64,000 nt of DNA, taken from contig JOAZ01000005.1 in assembly GCA_000720535.1 (NCBI GenBank), positions 124,001-188,000 of the forward strand, read 5' to 3'. Source of the stretch: Streptomyces halstedii (lineage in GTDB: Bacteria; Actinomycetota; Actinomycetes; Streptomycetales; Streptomycetaceae). The notes under the pieces were generated by a model, which was not told the origin of the DNA, made no database searches, and worked only from the letters and a program-made list of their open reading frames with translations. Positions 8,557 to 19,444 of this stretch are shown piece after piece. Positions within the stretch are counted from its first letter, which is position 1. Each line of letters starts with the position of its first letter. Made by a program: the position numbers and the translations under genes.

Positions 8557-10548
8557 ATGACGGCCGAGCTGGTCCGGGGGCAGAACCACACCTTGCCCCA
8601 GACCCGTCTGGAGATCAGGGTGTCGGCGGGCTGCCCGGTGGTGGCCGGGGCCACCCTCGGCGACGAGCACGGCACGGTCCGGGGCACCGAGTGGGTCGCC
8701 CATCCGGGCTCGCCACGGCTGCCCGGCCTGGAGGTCTCGCGGCAGGCCGCCGCCGATCACCGGCTCGCCGTGGACCTCGACGCCCTGCCCGGCGCGGTCC
8801 ACCGGGTCACCGTGCTCCTGGCACTGCCCACCGGGGCCGGCCACCCCGCCAGGTTCGGTGCGGTCGCCGCGCCGTTCGTCGCGGTCACCGGTCTCGACGG
8901 TACGGAGATCGCCACCTTCACGCTCATCGGCCTGGACACCGAGTCGGCCGTGGCCGCCCTGGAGCTCTACCGCCGCCAGGGCGCCTGGAAGGTCCGCGCG
9001 GTCGGCCAGGGGTACGCCGCCGGGCTCGCCGGAATGCTCGCCGATCAGGGCCTCGACCGGGCGGCGGAGCTGGCCGCGTCGATCCAGGACGCCGTCGCCT
9101 CGGGGCTCGCCCGCTCCGTCGCGCCCCCGCCGCCCCGCGCCCCGGAGGGCGAGCGCGTCCGCCACCCCTCGGGCCCCGCACCGGCCCCCACCGACCCGGC
9201 CCCGCCGAGGCCCGGGTCCGAGCCGCTGGGCGGCCCCACCACGGGTCCGGCCCCCGGTGCCACCACGGGCACGGCCCCGGGCGCGGCGGCGGCCGGCAAC
9301 GCCGCTCCGGGCACCGCGGGCGGGGGGCCGATCGACTACGCGCACCCCCGCCGACAGACCTCCGCCCCGCCCCCGCCGCCTCCCACGGCCCCGGCCGCCG
9401 CCCCGGGACAGCCCGCGCCGCCCGTGGCCGGTGACGCCACCGGCTGGTCCATGGACGAACGCCTGTACAACCAGATCTGGGGCATGTTCGAGGATCTGGC
9501 GCGCGCCGTCGCCGCGTACCGCAGCGCCGTCGACTTCGCCGAGTCCCGGATGGAGCAGGAGCTCGACCGGGCCCTGTCCGACCCGCGTCACCGCATGGGC
9601 GGCGCGGGCGACCTGGCACGCGAGCGGGCCAGGGACAAGTGCCAGGACCTCACCGCGCGGGCGCGCGAGGTCCTGGACCGCGACCTGTCCCAGCTCGCCG
9701 CCGAGTCGGCCGTGGTCGAGCCCGCGCTCCCGGCCCCCTACGCCGGCTGGGGCAACCCCGTCTGGCACGGCTACCGCGTGCCGATGGAGCTCCCCATGGC
9801 CCTGCGCCTGGGTGACCTGCACCTCCCCGAGCGGACGGACCTGCGCATCCCGCTGCTGGTCCGGCTGCCCCTGGAGCGCGGCGTCTGGATCGACAGCGGG
9901 CGCACGGCCTCCGAGGCCGCCGCGGCGACGGGCGGGGACCGGCTGCGCCGCCTGGCCATGGACACCGCCGTCACCCTGGCCGCGCGGCTGCTGGCCGTCT
10001 ACCCGGCGAACGAGTTCTCCGTGCACGTCATCGACCCCGCGGGCGCCGCCGCGGGCGCCCTCGCCCCGCTGACCGACGCCGGTGTCCTGGCGGCGCCGCC
10101 CGCCTCCGGCGCCGGGGGTGTGAGCGCGGTCCTCGCCCATCTCACCCGGCGCGTCGACCTGGTGCAGATGGCTGTGCGGGCGGGCGCCGCCGACTCGCTG
10201 CCGCCGGACCTGGACACGGGCGAACACCTGCTGATCGTCAACGACTTCCCCCACGGCTTCGACGACCGGGCGGTCACCCAGCTGCGCTACCTCGCCGACG
10301 AGGGCCCCGCGGTGGGCGTGCACCTGCTGATGGTGGCCGACCGCGAGGACGCGCGCGACTACGGTCCCGTCCTCGACCCGCTGTGGCGGTCCCTGCTGCG
10401 CGTCACCCCGGTCGCCGACGACCACCTCGTCGACCCGTGGGTGGGCCACGCCTGGACGTACGAGCCGTGCCGGGTGCCGGAGGGCAGCCGTGTCCTGGAG
10501 CAGGTGCTCGCTCTGGTGGCCGCCGCTCGCCGGGCGGACCCTCGCTGA
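8557..10548 (+). CDS. TerD-domain protein fused to a degenerate FtsK/HerA-like ATPase domain
   Basis: A 663-residue cytoplasmic protein. Residues 1-175 are a TerD-like domain (strand VAALELYRRQGAWKVRAVGQGYA is its clearest part) without the DLDAS calcium segment. Residues 190-300 are a Pro/Ala/Gly-rich linker. From about 305 a helical region (MDERLYNQIWGMFEDLARAV onward) leads to an alpha/beta domain whose order of strands resembles FtsK/SpoIIIE/HerA ATPases: RIPLLVRLPL, then a helix, VHVIDPAG, and a Walker-B-like strand LLIVNDFPHGFDD followed by GVHLLMVAD. There is no GxxxxGKS/T, so nucleotide hydrolysis is unlikely. ATG 8557 follows GAGGGGAC. The FtsK-like assignment is inference from pattern; the TerD part is firmer. 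Confidence 0.8.
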   Translation: MTAELVRGQNHTLPQTRLEIRVSAGCPVVAGATLGDEHGTVRGTEWVAHPGSPRLPGLEVSRQAAADHRLAVDLDALPGAVHRVTVLLALPTGAGHPARFGAVAAPFVAVTGLDGTEIATFTLIGLDTESAVAALELYRRQGAWKVRAVGQGYAAGLAGMLADQGLDRAAELAASIQDAVASGLARSVAPPPPRAPEGERVRHPSGPAPAPTDPAPPRPGSEPLGGPTTGPAPGATTGTAPGAAAAGNAAPGTAGGGPIDYAHPRRQTSAPPPPPPTAPAAAPGQPAPPVAGDATGWSMDERLYNQIWGMFEDLARAVAAYRSAVDFAESRMEQELDRALSDPRHRMGGAGDLARERARDKCQDLTARAREVLDRDLSQLAAESAVVEPALPAPYAGWGNPVWHGYRVPMELPMALRLGDLHLPERTDLRIPLLVRLPLERGVWIDSGRTASEAAAATGGDRLRRLAMDTAVTLAARLLAVYPANEFSVHVIDPAGAAAGALAPLTDAGVLAAPPASGAGGVSAVLAHLTRRVDLVQMAVRAGAADSLPPDLDTGEHLLIVNDFPHGFDDRAVTQLRYLADEGPAVGVHLLMVADREDARDYGPVLDPLWRSLLRVTPVADDHLVDPWVGHAWTYEPCRVPEGSRVLEQVLALVAAARRADPR

Positions 10549-10574
10549 ACGGTCCACCTGGCCGAAGCAACCTT

Positions 10575-10595
10575 CTGACCAGCCATTTTGGTCAG
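10575..10595 (+). terminator. Short intrinsic-type terminator
   Basis: CTGACCA (10575-10581) and TGGTCAG (10589-10595) form a 7-bp stem with a 7-base loop, followed by TCTTT. It ends the TerD-ATPase gene and separates it from the terC riboswitch. The same inverted repeat could instead be a protein-binding site. Confidence 0.55.
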
Positions 10596-10647
10596 TCTTT
10601 GCCCGGCTCTTTACCTTCTCTTGGTGTTTCCTGTACTGTTCTTCAGG

Positions 10648-10799
10648 CGGAGGGGAGTACTCCCGATCGCGGCGTTCCCGTCAATACGGACTGTGACCGG
10701 TCCCGGGGCGCCGGCCCGGCGCGCGGCCCGCGCCCCCGGGTGGAGGAGACCTCCGGCAGCGACGACGCTGATCTATAGCCCGTAGCGAACTGCCGGAGG
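10648..10799 (+). promoter_or_regulatory. yybP-ykoY (Mn2+) riboswitch with SD-sequestering expression platform
   Basis: The leader carries the two conserved aptamer segments of the manganese riboswitch: GGGGAGTA at 10652-10659 and GAGACCTCC at 10746-10754. They sit in two arms closed by CGGAGG (10648-10653) pairing with CCTCCG (10750-10755). The 3' aptamer strand CCTCCGGCAG (10750-10759) is also perfectly complementary over ten bases to CTGCCGGAGG (10790-10799), which contains the terC ribosome-binding site GGAGG. The two pairings are mutually exclusive, so metal binding would free the SD and switch translation on. A possible promoter is TTTACC (10610-10615) with TACTGT (10634-10639), 18 bases apart. 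The class is known to control terC/alx/mntP-type genes. Confidence 0.85.
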
Positions 10800-10803
10800 C
10801 GCA

Positions 10804-11811
10804 GTGGACGTTTCATGGACCCTCTGGGTGCTGACCATTCTCGGTCTGGTCGCCCTCATCTCCGTCGACTTCTTCATCGGGCGCAAACCCCATGACGTGT
10901 CGACCAAGGAAGCCGGTATCTGGACGGTCGTCTGGATCGCGCTGGCCGTGCTCTTCGGACTCGGACTCCTGGTCTTCGGAGGAAGCCGGCCGTCCGGCGA
11001 GTTCTTCGCCGGCTTCATCACCGAGAAGTCGCTCAGTGTCGACAACCTCTTCGTCTTCGTCCTGATCATGGCGAAGTTCTCGGTGCCCTCCCACCTCCAG
11101 CAGCGGGTTCTGCTGGTCGGCGTGCTGATCGCCCTGGTGCTGCGGGCGGGTTTCATCGCGGCCGGCGCGGCGGTCATCGCCAACTTCTCGTGGGTCTTCT
11201 ACCTCTTCGGCGCGTTCCTGATCTACACCGCCTGGAAGCTGATCCAGGAGGCGCGGGCCGACGAGGAGGACGAGGAGTTCGAGGAGAACCGCCTCCTCAA
11301 GACGATCGAGCGCCGCTTCGGTGTCGCCGACCGGTACCACGGCACCAAGCTCTTCATCCGCGCCAACGGCAAGCGCGTCCTGACCCCGCTCATGGTGGTC
11401 ATGCTCGCCATCGGCACCACCGATGTGCTCTTCGCGCTCGACTCCATCCCGGCGATCTTCGGACTGACCCAGGACCCGTACATCGTCTTCACCGCCAACG
11501 CCTTCGCCCTGATGGGTCTGCGGCAGCTGTACTTCCTGATCGGCGGTCTGCTGAAGAAGCTGGTGCACCTCAGCTACGGGCTCTCGGTGATCCTCGGATT
11601 CATCGGCGTCAAGCTGGTGCTGCACGCGCTGCACGAGTCCGGGGTGCACGTCCCCGAGATCTCCATCCCGTTCTCCCTCTCCGTCATCTGCGGCGTCCTG
11701 GTGGTCACCACGATCACCAGCCTGATCGCCAACAAGAAGCGGGAGGCGGCCGACGCCGAGGCCCTGGAGGCGGCCGGCGAGAAGCACGAGAACGCCGGCG
11801 CCGAGAAGTAG
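10804..11811 (+). CDS. terC: TerC-family integral membrane protein, probable Mn2+ exporter
   Basis: A 335-residue TerC/Alx protein with 8-9 membrane helices. Family marks are the acidic membrane segments VSWTLWVLTILGLVALISVD at the start, SLSVDNLFVFVLIM, and GTTDVLFALDSIPAIFGLTQD, where the intramembrane aspartates are thought to bind metal. A charged loop (residues about 145-170, EDEEFEENR) lies on the cytoplasmic side and the tail is Glu/Lys/Ala-rich. Recent family knowledge assigns TerC/Alx to manganese efflux, including metallation of exported proteins. GTG 10804 has GGAGG five bases upstream, and that SD is part of the riboswitch switch. It completes the Ter locus with the two TerD genes upstream. 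Confidence 0.95.
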   Translation: MDVSWTLWVLTILGLVALISVDFFIGRKPHDVSTKEAGIWTVVWIALAVLFGLGLLVFGGSRPSGEFFAGFITEKSLSVDNLFVFVLIMAKFSVPSHLQQRVLLVGVLIALVLRAGFIAAGAAVIANFSWVFYLFGAFLIYTAWKLIQEARADEEDEEFEENRLLKTIERRFGVADRYHGTKLFIRANGKRVLTPLMVVMLAIGTTDVLFALDSIPAIFGLTQDPYIVFTANAFALMGLRQLYFLIGGLLKKLVHLSYGLSVILGFIGVKLVLHALHESGVHVPEISIPFSLSVICGVLVVTTITSLIANKKREAADAEALEAAGEKHENAGAEK

Positions 11812-11844
11812 CGGGCGGCCGCCGCGAGGCGGTGCGGACACGGC

Positions 11845-11879
11845 ACGGCGGCCGGGGCCCCAGGGCACCCGGCCGCCGT
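11845..11879. terminator. Bidirectional terminator between terC and the convergent hydrolase
   Basis: ACGGCGGCCGGG (11845-11856) pairs perfectly with CCCGGCCGCCGT (11868-11879) around an 11-base loop. It lies between two converging genes and can serve both. Confidence 0.75.
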
Positions 11880-11886
11880 ACGCCGT

Positions 11887-12543
11887 TCACCAGCCCCGTG
11901 CGCGCCACTCCGCGAGGTGGGGGCGCTCGGCGCCCAGCGTGGTGTCGTGGCCGTGGCCGGGGTAGACCCAGGTCTCGTCCGGCAGAGGGGCGAAGAGCTT
12001 GGTCTCCACGTCGTGGAGCAGGCTCGCGAAGGCCGCCGGGTCCTGCCGGGTGTTGCCCACGCCACCCGGGAAGAGGCAGTCGCCGGTGAAGAGGTGCGGG
12101 GCGCCGTGCGGGTCGTCGTAGACCAGGGCGATGGAGCCGGGGGTGTGCCCGGTCAGATGGCGGGCGGTCAGCGCGATCTCGCCCACCCGGACCGTGTCGC
12201 CGTCGTCCACGAGGACGTCCGTCGGGACCGGGATGCCCTCGGCGTCGTACCGCCCGGCGAGGGTGCGCGCCCCGGTGGCCGCCACCACCTCGTCCAGCGC
12301 CTGCCAGTGGTCGCCGTGCCGGTGCGTGGTGACCACGGAGGCGATGCCGTCCGCACCGATCAGCCGCAGCAGCGTCCCGGCCTCGGCGGCCGCGTCGATC
12401 AGCAACTGCTCGCCGGTGGCACGGCAGCGCAGCAGATAGGCGTTGTTGTTCATCTGCCCGACGGCGACCTTGGAGATCATGAGATCTGTCAGCTCGTGCA
12501 CATCCGCGGGTCCGCCGACCCTGACCGCTCCGCTGTACGTCAT
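11887..12543 (-). CDS. Metallo-beta-lactamase-fold hydrolase (glyoxalase II-like)
   Basis: A 218-residue MBL-fold hydrolase. The metal site is complete: THRHGDHW (HxHxDH), GHTPGS with the next His, FTGDCLFPGG with the bridging Asp, and YPGHG with the last His. The spacing fits glyoxalase-II/persulfide-dioxygenase-like enzymes acting on thioesters; with a mycothiol-type protein beside it, a mycothiol conjugate is a reasonable guess but unproven. ATG 12543 is preceded by TAGGGT (12556-12551) with seven bases between and no SD, so the mRNA is probably leaderless. The GTG at 12552 would lie in the -10 box. Its promoter overlaps the 3' end of the next upstream gene. Confidence 0.9.
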   Translation of the reverse strand: MTYSGAVRVGGPADVHELTDLMISKVAVGQMNNNAYLLRCRATGEQLLIDAAAEAGTLLRLIGADGIASVVTTHRHGDHWQALDEVVAATGARTLAGRYDAEGIPVPTDVLVDDGDTVRVGEIALTARHLTGHTPGSIALVYDDPHGAPHLFTGDCLFPGGVGNTRQDPAAFASLLHDVETKLFAPLPDETWVYPGHGHDTTLGAERPHLAEWRARGW

Positions 12544-12553
12544 ACGCCGCACC

Positions 12554-13243
12554 CTATAGCGGCGGAAGCGTGGGAAGGAGGCCGCCTTCCACGGTGAGCC
12601 CCGAGCCGTCGCGGCGTCCGCAGAGCCACCCGAGGATCTCGGTGGCCGTGCCCCGTACGACGACCGGATCGCCTTCGGCGCCCCCGCCCGTGGTCCAGAT
12701 CCGGCCGTCCCCGGACACGGCGGTCGTGGCGGCCACCCCGGGGTGGCCGGCGAAGCGCTCGGCCAGGAAGTCGTTCTCCCGGGAGACGAACTCCTCCGGC
12801 AGGTCCTCCAGCTCGTAGCCGGTTCCCAGGTCCACGTGGTGCAGCTCGACCTCGGCGAGGCGCCGGAAGGGGAGCCGCCGTGCCTGATCCGTCACACCGT
12901 TGCGCAGGGTGACCGCACGGGACCAGTCCGCGGGCGCTTCGGCCGCGGCCAGGAAGCCGGCGGAGCTTTCGCGCAGGTCGGCGACCTGCGCGTCCAGCGG
13001 CCGGGGGGCGTCCCTCTCGATGTCCGCGTCCCGGGTTTCGCTGCTCGCGTACATCGGGTGCCCACGGAGAACATTTGCGAGCGCGTCGGCGTTACGTGAC
13101 AGGTGGGCGAGTACATGGCCACGGCTCCAGCCCGGCAGGCGCGACGGTCCGCCGAGCGTGGCGTCGTCCCATGTGCCCGTGGCTCCGAGCAGCCGATCGG
13201 TCGCTTCACGTACAGCTTCCAGGTCGTGCGCATGATCGATCAT
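12554..13243 (-). CDS. Maleylpyruvate-isomerase-family (DinB-fold) mycothiol-dependent enzyme
   Basis: A 229-residue protein of the mycothiol-dependent maleylpyruvate isomerase / DinB_2 superfamily. The N-terminal four-helix domain carries the metal histidine in GHVLAHLSRNADAL and the later pair in EVELHHVDLGTGY; the C-terminal part is the small MDMPI domain with GTATEILGWLCGR. These enzymes use mycothiol, the actinobacterial glutathione substitute, for transfers or isomerisation; the substrate here is unknown. ATG 13243 lies six bases after TACGCT (13255-13250) without an SD, again suggesting a leaderless message. It is divergent from uvrA and directly upstream of the hydrolase gene. Confidence 0.85.
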   Translation of the reverse strand: MIDHAHDLEAVREATDRLLGATGTWDDATLGGPSRLPGWSRGHVLAHLSRNADALANVLRGHPMYASSETRDADIERDAPRPLDAQVADLRESSAGFLAAAEAPADWSRAVTLRNGVTDQARRLPFRRLAEVELHHVDLGTGYELEDLPEEFVSRENDFLAERFAGHPGVAATTAVSGDGRIWTTGGGAEGDPVVVRGTATEILGWLCGRRDGSGLTVEGGLLPTLPPL

Positions 13244-13418
13244 GGCCCGAGCGTAGCCCCCGACACTCGATCGGGTGAAGGTGTCTGCGGTCGGCCGTAA
13301 ATCGAATGCGCGTGCTATACGCTCGAAGTCGAAAGCTTCCTACACCGCTGTGGCGCCGCCCATAACCTGGGGCAGGGGCTCAGTTCCCCGTTTCTCTCGA
13401 AGAAAGGTGCGGACCGGC

Positions 13419-16436
<3,018 letters not shown>

Positions 16437-16453
16437 ACCGCCCGCCCAGGCAC

Positions 16454-16492
16454 GCCGGAGGCGGCCCCCTCACCCGGGGGGCCGCCTCCGGC
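16454..16492 (+). terminator. uvrA terminator hairpin
   Basis: A perfect 16-bp stem, GCCGGAGGCGGCCCCC (16454-16469) with its complement at 16477-16492, has a 7-base loop and starts 18 bases after the uvrA stop. No U-tract. Confidence 0.8.
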
Positions 16493-16837
16493 CGCTCCCG
16501 GCCGAGCCCCGCCGTCAGGCTTGCCCTGTGTGGCGGGGGCGCCTGCTGGTAGGGCTGCCCTGTGCCGCGAGGAGGCCCGCTGTCAGCCCGCCCCCGGCAG
16601 ACGCCGTCAGGCCCGCCTCATGCTGTCCGGCCGTCTCCCGCGGTCCCCGCTGTCCGTCTCCCGCGGTCCCCGCCCCCCTCCGGGCGGGGCCGGGCGGGGC
16701 CGGTGGGAGGGGTGGCGGTTCCCGCCGGTATCGTCAGGTCTGTCGCCGACGCCTCCGGGTGCGGCTGTGCCCGGTCCCCGTGGCACCGGCGCTCCCGACG
16801 CCGTCCCGGCCTCCGTCCCGCCGACCAGTGGAGAGCC
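16493..16837. other. Non-coding stretch between uvrA and the Rieske gene
   Basis: I see no convincing gene in this 345-base stretch. It holds an imperfect direct duplication, with the shared 17-mer GTCTCCCGCGGTCCCCG at 16633-16649 and 16656-16672, and must contain the promoter of the Rieske gene, which I cannot place. Confidence 0.6.
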
Positions 16838-17266
16838 ATGTCCGGCCTGCCCGCCGCCCGCCGTACCGTACTGAAGGGCGCCGCTCTCGCCGGTGCCGCC
16901 GGGCTGGGAGCGGCCGCCTGCTCGACCGACTCCAAGCTCGGCCACGCCAAGAACCCGACGCCCACCGCGCCCGTGGAGCTCGGGTCCCCGGACGAGGTGC
17001 CGGTCGGCGGGGCGAAGCTCTACCGGGAGCAGCGGGTCGTCGTGAGCTGCCCGTCGAAGGGCCAGTACAAGGCCTTCAGCGCGCAGTGCACCCACGCGGG
17101 CTGCGTCCTGGACAAGGTCGAGGGCAACGAGGGCAACTGCCCGTGCCACGGGAGCCGGTTCGACATGACGACGGGCGAGGCCCTGCGCGGCCCGGCGACC
17201 GTACCGCTGCCCGCCGTCCCGGTGAAGGTCGAGGGCGGCAGGCTCGTGGCGGGCCCCGACGCCTGA
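16838..17266 (+). CDS. Rieske [2Fe-2S] protein, Tat-exported lipoprotein
   Basis: A 142-residue exported Rieske protein. The N-terminus has a twin-arginine signal (RRTVLKG) with an Ala/Gly core ending GAAAC, which fits a Tat lipoprotein attached at about Cys25. The cluster ligands are complete: CTHAGC and CPCHGSRFD, with the cluster folded before export through Tat. It lacks a membrane anchor of the QcrA type and is too small to be the bc1 subunit, so it is a stand-alone electron carrier of unknown partner. GGAGAG lies very close upstream of ATG 16838. It stands alone 72 bases before uvrC. Confidence 0.88.
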   Translation: MSGLPAARRTVLKGAALAGAAGLGAAACSTDSKLGHAKNPTPTAPVELGSPDEVPVGGAKLYREQRVVVSCPSKGQYKAFSAQCTHAGCVLDKVEGNEGNCPCHGSRFDMTTGEALRGPATVPLPAVPVKVEGGRLVAGPDA

Positions 17267-17325
17267 CCCGGTCGTACCGGGCCGTTCCCTCCCTCACGGA
17301 ATGCCGCTGTGTCACTGCCCGCAAG

Positions 17326-17331
17326 TAGGGT
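17326..17331 (+). promoter_or_regulatory. -10 box of uvrC (leaderless start)
   Basis: TAGGGT ends seven bases before the uvrC ATG and there is no SD between them. A transcript beginning at or next to the start codon is expected. No good -35 hexamer is visible. Confidence 0.55.
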
Positions 17332-17338
17332 GTAAGAC

Positions 17339-19444
17339 ATGGCAGACCCCTCCAGCTACCGCCCCAAGCCGGGACAGATCCCCGACTCCCCGGGGGTCTA
17401 CAAGTTCCGTGACGAGTACCGCCGGGTGATCTACGTCGGGAAGGCGAAGAACCTGCGCCAGCGCCTGGCCAACTACTTCCAGGACCTGGCCGGCCTGCAC
17501 CCGCGTACCCGCACGATGGTCACCACGGCGGCGTCCGTCGAGTGGACCGTCGTCTCCACCGAGGTCGAGGCGCTGCAACTGGAGTACTCCTGGATCAAGG
17601 AGTACGACCCCCGGTTCAACGTCAAGTACCGCGACGACAAGAGCTACCCCTACCTCGCGGTCACGCTGAACGAGGAGTTCCCGCGCGTCCAGGTCATGCG
17701 CGGCGCCAAGAGGAAGGGCGTGCGCTACTTCGGCCCGTACGGCCATGCCTGGGCCATCCGCGAGACGGTCGACCTGATGCTGCGGGTCTTCCCCGTGCGT
17801 ACGTGCTCCGCCGGGGTCTTCAAGAACGCGGCCCGCAGCGGCCGCCCCTGCCTCCTGGGGTACATCGGCAAGTGCTCGGCCCCCTGCGTCGGCCGGGTCA
17901 CCCCCCAGGAGCACCGCGACCTGGCCGAGGACTTCTGCGACTTCATGGCCGGCCGCACGGGCACGTACATCCGCCGCCTGGAGAAGGACATGACCCGGGC
18001 GGCCGAGGACATGGAGTACGAGCGGGCGGCGCGTCTGCGCGACGACGCGGAAGCGCTCAGGCGCGCCATGGAGAAGAGCGCGGTCGTCCTCGCGGACGCC
18101 ACCGACGCCGACCTGATCGCCGTGGCGGAGGACGAGCTGGAGGCCGCCGTCCAGATCTTCCACGTCCGGGGCGGCCGGGTGCGCGGCCAGCGAGGCTGGG
18201 TCACCGACAAGGTGGAGGCCGTCGACACGGCGGGCCTCGTCGAGCACGCGCTCCAGCAGCTCTACGGCGAGGAGACCGGTGACTCCGTGCCCAAGGAGGT
18301 CCTCGTCCCGGCGCTTCCCGACGTCCCCGAAGCCGTCTCCCAGTGGCTCGCGGACCGCCGCGGCTCCCATGTGAGCCTGCGTATCCCGCAGCGGGGCGAC
18401 AAGAAGGACCTGATGGGCACGGTCCAGCGCAACGCCCAGCAGGCGCTGGCGCTGCACAAGACCAAGCGCGCCTCCGACCTCACGACCCGCTCCCGCGCGC
18501 TGGAGGAGATCGCCGAGGCCCTCGGGCTGGGCTCCGCGCCGCTGCGCGTCGAGTGCTTCGACATCTCGCACCTCCAGGGCGACGACGTCGTGGCGTCCAT
18601 GGTGGTCTTCGAGGACGGCCTCGCACGCAAGAGCGAGTACCGCCGCTTCCAGATCAAGGGCTTCGAGGGCCAGGACGACGTGCGGTCGATGCACGAGGTC
18701 ATCGGGCGCCGCTTCAAGCGCTACCTCCAGGAGAAGGAGCGGACGGGGGAGTGGGAGGAGATCCGGTCCCCGGGGGTCACGGGCCCCGTACCGGCCCCGG
18801 ACACCGCACCGGCGGCCGAGCCGTCCCACTCCCGCGACGGCTCCCCCCAGGACGAGCCCCGTGAGGACGGGCCGCGTGAGGACGGGCCGCGTGAGGACGA
18901 GTCCCGTGAGGACGACGGCCGGCCCAAGCGCTTCGCCTACCCGCCGCAGCTCGTCGTCGTCGACGGCGGGCAGCCCCAGGTGGCCGCCGCCGAACGCGCC
19001 CTGGACGAGCTGGGCATCGACGACATCGCCGTGTGCGGCCTCGCCAAGCGCCTGGAGGAGGTCTGGCTGCCGGACGAGGACGACCCCGTCGTCCTGCCCC
19101 GCTCCAGCGAGGGCCTGTACCTCCTCCAGCGGATCCGCGACGAGGCCCACCGGTTCGCCATCACCTACCAGCGCGCCAAGCGGGCCAAGCGCGTCCGCAG
19201 CAGCCCCCTGGACGACATCGCCGGGCTGGGCGAGACCCGCAAGCAAGCGCTGATCAAGCACTTCGGCTCCGTCCGGAAGCTGCGACAGGCGACGATCGAC
19301 GAGATCTGCGAGGTCCCCGGGATAGGCCGCCGGACGGCGGAATCCGTGGCCGTCGCCCTCGCCGGGGCCGCACCACCCGCACCGGCCGTCAACACGGCCA
19401 CAGGAGAGATCATCGATGAGGACGACGGGGGCAGTACGTCATGA
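17339..19444 (+). CDS. uvrC: Excinuclease ABC subunit C
   Basis: UvrC, 701 residues, makes the dual incision in nucleotide excision repair. Domains in order: GIY-YIG nuclease ([22 protein letters not shown], residues about 18-100), the cysteine-rich region with CSAPCVGR, the UVR motif ([20 protein letters not shown], about 222), the RNase H-like second nuclease ([21 protein letters not shown], and VVDGGQPQV) and the C-terminal HhH2 ([26 protein letters not shown]). Between the two halves of the second nuclease is an acidic low-complexity insert including four PREDG-like repeats. The stop overlaps the rapZ start by four bases (ATGA), so the genes are translationally coupled. Confidence 0.97.
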   Translation: MADPSSYRPKPGQIPDSPGVYKFRDEYRRVIYVGKAKNLRQRLANYFQDLAGLHPRTRTMVTTAASVEWTVVSTEVEALQLEYSWIKEYDPRFNVKYRDDKSYPYLAVTLNEEFPRVQVMRGAKRKGVRYFGPYGHAWAIRETVDLMLRVFPVRTCSAGVFKNAARSGRPCLLGYIGKCSAPCVGRVTPQEHRDLAEDFCDFMAGRTGTYIRRLEKDMTRAAEDMEYERAARLRDDAEALRRAMEKSAVVLADATDADLIAVAEDELEAAVQIFHVRGGRVRGQRGWVTDKVEAVDTAGLVEHALQQLYGEETGDSVPKEVLVPALPDVPEAVSQWLADRRGSHVSLRIPQRGDKKDLMGTVQRNAQQALALHKTKRASDLTTRSRALEEIAEALGLGSAPLRVECFDISHLQGDDVVASMVVFEDGLARKSEYRRFQIKGFEGQDDVRSMHEVIGRRFKRYLQEKERTGEWEEIRSPGVTGPVPAPDTAPAAEPSHSRDGSPQDEPREDGPREDGPREDESREDDGRPKRFAYPPQLVVVDGGQPQVAAAERALDELGIDDIAVCGLAKRLEEVWLPDEDDPVVLPRSSEGLYLLQRIRDEAHRFAITYQRAKRAKRVRSSPLDDIAGLGETRKQALIKHFGSVRKLRQATIDEICEVPGIGRRTAESVAVALAGAAPPAPAVNTATGEIIDEDDGGSTS
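18857..18916 (+). repeat. 15-bp in-frame tandem repeat inside uvrC
   Basis: Four 15-base units encode [15 protein letters not shown] and SREDD in an acidic insert of UvrC. The units keep the reading frame, so gain or loss of a unit would only change insert length. Confidence 0.9.

Noticed and set aside
7444-10557. A 1037-codon minus-strand frame opposite terD and the TerD-ATPase gene
   Set aside because: The composition is that of an antisense shadow, with no recognisable domain, and both plus-strand genes are well supported.
10652-10659. Chance occurrence of GGGGAGTA rather than a riboswitch
   Set aside because: Rejected as an explanation because the second conserved segment, the closing stem, the SD pairing and the terC gene all agree with a riboswitch.
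13300-13418. SOS-type box in front of uvrA
   Set aside because: TCGAA occurs several times, but no CGAAC-N4-GTTCG arrangement is present.
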